In this document: in pieces, positions 59,738 to 64,000 of the stretch
How the letters are laid out: each line of letters starts with the position of its first letter
How positions within the stretch are numbered: the first letter of the stretch is position 1
DNA from: Pyronema omphalodes
Lineage: Eukaryota; Ascomycota; Pezizomycetes; Pezizales; Pyronemataceae
Assembly: GCA_024516155.1 (NCBI GenBank)
Contig: JAJJXM010000053.1
Span: 310,001 to 374,000 of the forward strand
Reading direction: 5' to 3'
DNA: 64,000 bases
The notes under the pieces: model-generated
Told to the model about the DNA's origin: nothing
What the model saw: only the letters and a program-made list of their open reading frames with translations
Databases searched by the model: none
Position numbers and translations under genes: made by a program

Positions 59738-62200
59738 AGCAAGATTAGATTTCTCGTGTCGGTTATGCTTCACTCTCTCGCATGGTTCTCAGGAGTTGTT
59801 TTTGGGGATGTTGGTGGTGGTGGTTGTGGTGGTGCAGCAGTTTAAGGTAGGCGACCAAAGAGCCGCAGAGCTATCGTTAACCTGTCTGTTGTCAGGTGCC
59901 GGGTGAGACGGGAGACAGCCAGTTGATGTCAGGTCCGACGCGCTTGTTGTTGGGGGGGGGATGGTTTGTTCTGTTGGTGAGATGTGTCTTCTTTCGGACA
60001 GACGCTACTTTGGGAGAGTGATGAAGTGGTGTTTTAATTCCGGATACGGACAATTCACTGTTTGCACCATCACTCAGGGCATCGGACAATAATATTTTTT
60101 TTTTTTTTTTCTTTTCTATATTTATGAGAATCTCTATGTGATGCTGTTGAGAGAGCTCTGGGTTGAGTTGGCCCTCGCTCGTCATCTCGCGGGTTAGCTG
60201 TGTCGGTTAGGCTGTGTTAGTGTCCGCCCTAACACGGCCCCACTCTTTCCCAATTTCGAGTGCATCTGGAGCTACGGGGGAATTGCTGGGCACGAAATGA
60301 ATCTATTTGCTGTGTTCTAGTGGGAGATCATTACTGGGGGAGCGTGGAAAATGGGGGAGGGGGGGTGCGAGGGGGGGCGAGAAGGCGAGCGATCATTTAT
60401 GTATTTATGATGTTGCACGGGGGGGCGAGAGTGTGGTGAATATGGTTCGTATTGAAGTACAGTAGAGATTACAATTGAGAAGAAGAAGAAGAAGAAGAAG
60501 AAGAAGAAGAAGAAGAAGAGTGGATGATAGAAGGGAATGACAGCGACAGACGGGTAAGAGCAGCAGTCCAGTAAGCAGATGACAGCAGCAACAGCAGCAG
60601 ACAGACAGAGAGATGACAGGTTGACAGTCAGACAGACCAGCAGAAGCAACAAACCAAACCAGCAGACCACGACAGCAAGACCAGAAACAACCCTCACCAG
60701 GCGTACCATCTAGCACAGTCATCCTGCCAAGACTCCCCGCAAACTGCAAGTCTGCAACCACAGCAACCAGCTGTTACAGATACTGCCGCTACCAGCAGAC
60801 AAAGCCTACATACAAACCGCACAGCAGCTGGGACGAGAGCAGAGAACAGCAAGGAAGGTTGAATTACTTTTACGGATTGAAGACGTGACCAACCGACCGA
60901 CCAAGAAGAATAGAATGAAACAATCAAAACTCTATTCTTCTTCATTCTTCATTAATTCATTATTCACAGTTGAACGAATGCATCTTGACAAATTTTCTAT
61001 TATAATTCTAATCTGAAGCTATTATTCATCCCATCCAGCGGTGAAGCTGTGACAGAAAAGACAAGACTCGCAGCCCCATCCATCACTCTCATACATACAG
61101 ACTACTACTATACTACGACTGTACAGTCTATGTACTACTGAGCATCGCCTTACTGTAATGCTCACAGAACTACTGCCCAGCTAGCATCTCTGTCCACTCA
61201 GCGATCACCAATGAAATCCACCAGTTTGAAAGACACAGATCTGTCCCATCGTTAAATCGACCAGCTCAAAAAAATTCCCCCCCCCAGCAGGCAGAGTGAA
61301 GCAAAATTAACAACTTTAGCCTCACCCCCCTCCTCCTCTTCCCCCAACGTGAGATTTCTCGATTTCTCGGTTTTCTCGATTCCCTATCCTTCCCCCACCC
61401 CCCCGTCCCTATTCGACACTCATAGTCACTTCCAATACTCGATACTCATTCTTAAATCCAATACCACTCAGCCTCCTCTCAACCCCCCAAAAGCGGGCAC
61501 AACCAGAAAGTGCGGTTGGCTCGGCATAATCAATTTCGGCGGCGACTCTCCTTATCCATCGACCGCACAGACAGAGATTAATCGAACGAACACACCAGCC
61601 AGCCCAAAACATCGCAAAACGAAATATATTCCCCAAACGAAAAAAAAAAAAATTTAGAAGATACTTGCCACACCAAGAAAGAAATTCGCCGCAAGAAAGA
61701 AAAGAAAAAAAGTTAAACGTCACCATTCATCAATAGCTCCTCTAGCGAGAAGCACCCTCTCGCCAACCACCCATCGCACCCGTCCAACAGCTCCAGCCAT
61801 ACCTTCAGGCCGCAAGCAACGAAAACCGCCCCCCCATCGCTACCCATCGCTAACTCGCTCAACTCCGCGACAACCTCCTTTTCAGCACTTCCCACGCGTG
61901 CGCTACTCTTTCAACCGACCTCGATTCTTAACTGTTCCAACCCTCTCCCCCCCCCGCGCCGCTGCAACTCCACGAAGCGATAGATTCCGATCGGCCCCAA
62001 GCTTGGTCTCTGCCACCGCCGCTAGGTCAGTCGCTCACACGTCACGTGCTCCCTTCATTTTCCCTGACCGACGAAAACAACGCGCATAAAGTAGCCCCCG
62101 AAACCTCTCGCCTCCCTTCGTTCTGCTGCGATGGCTGACATGAGAGAATAGAGTGAAATAGCCCGCCAAAAAAAAAAACTCGTCGACAGAGAACAAACCT
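59738..62200. promoter_or_regulatory. Long divergent intergenic region between NVJ2-like and FHA genes
   Basis: About 2.5 kb between two start codons. It holds T- and G-runs (60090-60110, 60355-60430), a (GAA)n tract of about 14 units (60478-60520), CAGCAG/ACAGAC-rich sequence (60530-60850) and a long C/A-rich leader (about 61320-62200). The last part probably includes a long 5' UTR of the FHA gene. No gene is supported. Confidence 0.45.
60478..60520 (+). repeat. (GAA)n trinucleotide tract, about 14 units
   Basis: Pure GAA/AAG run, a purine-pyrimidine mirror sequence that can form triplex DNA. It lies in the divergent region between the two genes. Confidence 0.95.
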
Positions 62201-64000
62201 ATGACTGCCGTTGCGCCTCCGCCGAATGTTCATGCGGTTCCGCGACCTTGGAACGGCGGACAGGGCAGCCTAGACTCAATGACATCCGAACTTTTCATGC
62301 CGCGGAGCAAAGGGTCGCAACGTTACAGCATGTCGTCTCAGCAGCAGCAATCGACATCCGGATCGCTGGAAAATGGAAACAGTATGGCGAACGGAGGTTG
62401 GGTGACATCTCTCGGTGGAAAGAAGAAGGGGACTTCTCGAACCAGCAGCACCAACGGCACCCAGGTTGCCGGCTGGCCAAAGTCTGACATGAACAACGCT
62501 AGAGCTAACGGGGTTGGGCCGATCGCTTCACAGTCGCCTTCTGCAGTCAATGGCATTCACCAGCAAGGACCTATTCTGGCCTCACAGCAGAATATGATGA
62601 GCGCACCGTTGGTGCAGAATGGCCAGCCAGCACAGAGCTATCTCATGCTGCTGCCTCTCAATGCCACCTTTGAACGAAAACAAATCCCCCTGCCGACATA
62701 CCCGGAGACACTGAGAATCGGTCGCCAAACCAACGCCAAAACGATACCCACTCCGACGAACGGCTACTTTGATTCGAAGGTACTATCACGACAGCATGCA
62801 GAGGTATGGGCCCACGATGGCAAGGTGTGGATTCGGGACATCAAGTCGTCGAATGGAACCTTTGTCAACGGCCAGAGGCTATCTCAGGAGAACCAGGACA
62901 GCGAGCCCCACCGACTGCAAACGGAGGACATTCTAGAGTTGGGAATCGACATTGTCGGGGAAGACAATAAGACCATCGTTCACCACAAAGTTGCAGCACG
63001 AGTTGAGCATGCTGGAACTCATGTTGGAGGAGCCGACTTTAACTTTGGCGAGATTGATTCACTCATGAGTGGACTCCCTATTACACCTGGCCACCCCCAG
63101 TCACAACCCGGAAGCCTTCGAGGCCGTAACAACGGAGCCTCTCGACCATCATTACCAAATGGAGCAGCCCCAGGTCCCCCGCGTCAGCAACCATTCACTC
63201 TCTCTGGCTCTTCTACAATTGCCGTAGAGCAGATTGTGAAGCGATTGAATGTATGGTTCCTCCACTTTTTTCTTTACCCCCCACTAACCCCTCATAGATT
63301 GAACTTTTTGCAGCCAAACAACAATCCCAAGACCTTCAACGTACGACTGAAGTCTTTGACATTCTTTTGTCAGCGGCCCCCAAATCCCAGTCACAGCCGG
63401 AAGCACAGAACACACAATCCCACGAGCTCTCTAACGGATTATCTAAAACCTTTTCCTTGCCTCAAAAACACGACGATGACGATCCCGACCGCGATGGCAC
63501 CTCTAGCCCCGATGCCCTCTCTTCCGGAAAATCCTCCTCGAAATCGTATTCCTCGGTCGACACGCCCCAAGTTCTCACCTTAGTCGGCGAACTAGCCCGA
63601 GCCAAAAAAGAAATGGAGCTCAACAACGCCCGTATCCTTAGCCTGGAGTCCGCCTTGAATAAAGAAAAACAACTCCGGGAAGCAGCAGAAAGTAGAGCAA
63701 CGCAGTTGGAAGAAGTGACGGAAATGCTGAAAGAGAACTTGCGTGAGCAATCTCGATCTTCTGAGATGGAGAAAGAAAGCTTACAAGTACCTGTAGCATC
63801 CTCAACATCAACAGCATCATCAACAGCATCCATGAACGAGGGAGACCAAAAAACTATCGCTGATGCTGCTGCGGAAAGTGCTACTGCTTTACAGAAGAGA
63901 ATGGAGGAAATTCTGGCGGAATTAAAAGCTGCTAAATCAGAAATGCTGGCCTATAAGATTCGAGCAGAAGCCGCAGAATCAGAAAGAGATCACAACCAGA
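62201..64000 (+). CDS. FHA and coiled-coil protein, STRIPAK component SLMAP/HAM-4/PRO45 type (partial)
   Basis: Exon 1 is 62201-63250 and exon 2 starts at 63298 after a 47-bp intron (GTATGG...CTCATAG, phase 0). The gene runs off the right edge. After a disordered Gln/Ser/Asn-rich N-terminus (1-145) comes an FHA domain (about 147-255) with the phosphothreonine-binding residues: Gly-Arg 174-175, SRQH 196-199 and SSNGT 216-220 (LRIGRQTN, VLSRQHAEVW, IKSSNGTFVNG). Exon 2 continues IELFAAKQQSQDLQRTTEVF and then a long charged coiled coil (LVGELARAKKEMELNNARIL). Homologues are SLMAP in animals, Far9/Far10 in yeast, and HAM-4/PRO45 in Sordariales, which act in cell fusion and fruiting-body formation. 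The C-terminal membrane anchor expected in this family lies outside the window. Confidence 0.85.

Noticed and set aside
60317..60761. Minus-strand hydrophobic frames with Leu and Phe runs
   Set aside because: They arise from the GAA and CAG-like repeats read on the other strand. No start context or conservation can be seen.
1..64000. tRNA genes
   Set aside because: I looked by eye for GGTTCGAATCC-like B boxes on both strands and found no convincing cloverleaf. A tRNAscan run would settle it.

Overview
The window is nuclear DNA from a filamentous ascomycete. Genes carry many short introns (41 to about 110 bp) with GTATGT/GTAAGT-like donors and CTAAC-like branch points. The gene set is fungal: a DASH complex subunit, a RAVE/Rogdi subunit, an FHA protein of the STRIPAK type, F-box proteins and a small secreted cysteine-rich protein. 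General look and composition suggest Leotiomycetes (Helotiales), but this is inference and the species is not identified. No rRNA, tRNA, CRISPR array, virus or bacterial-type operon was seen.

Layout. (1) 2.7-10.4 kb is a compact housekeeping block: a NIPSNAP-family mitochondrial protein (minus), a pyridoxamine-phosphate-oxidase-like flavin-binding protein, a SPOUT-type RNA methyltransferase homologue, PIS1 (phosphatidylinositol synthase) and EPT1/CPT1 (amino-alcohol phosphotransferase). The last two are tandem CDP-alcohol phosphotransferases that compete for lipid precursors. (2) 11.5-17.1 kb holds lineage-specific genes: a possibly broken multi-pass membrane protein, an F-box-like protein and an isolated small secreted six-cysteine protein. 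(3) 17.1-35.3 kb is an 18-kb stretch with no gene I can support. It holds a clear 355-bp mariner/pogo-type MITE with TA duplication at 31.36-31.71 kb and many microsatellites. (4) 35.3-37 kb has a lineage-specific protein, probably three membrane helices joined by splicing to a long disordered tail. (5) 40.4-53.4 kb is dense: REX2, an F-box protein, an 802-residue orphan, SPC19, ATP18, SUI1/eIF1, COQ4 and RAV2/Rogdi. Several are head-to-head pairs. (6) 53.4-56.8 kb is packed with simple repeats. (7) 56.8-64 kb has a large PH+SMP lipid-transfer protein (NVJ2/TEX2 type) divergent from an FHA/coiled-coil protein (HAM-4/PRO45/SLMAP type) that runs off the right edge.

Splice structures were worked out by hand from reading frame, donor/acceptor sequence and expected protein families. 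The most unusual signals are a dispersed repeat at 13.57 and 55.12 kb that keeps a C(TTCG)G hairpin with a compensatory base-pair change, the 355-bp MITE, the isolated effector-like gene beside a long gene desert, and G-rich tracts on the sense strand just 3' of EPT1 and RAV2.
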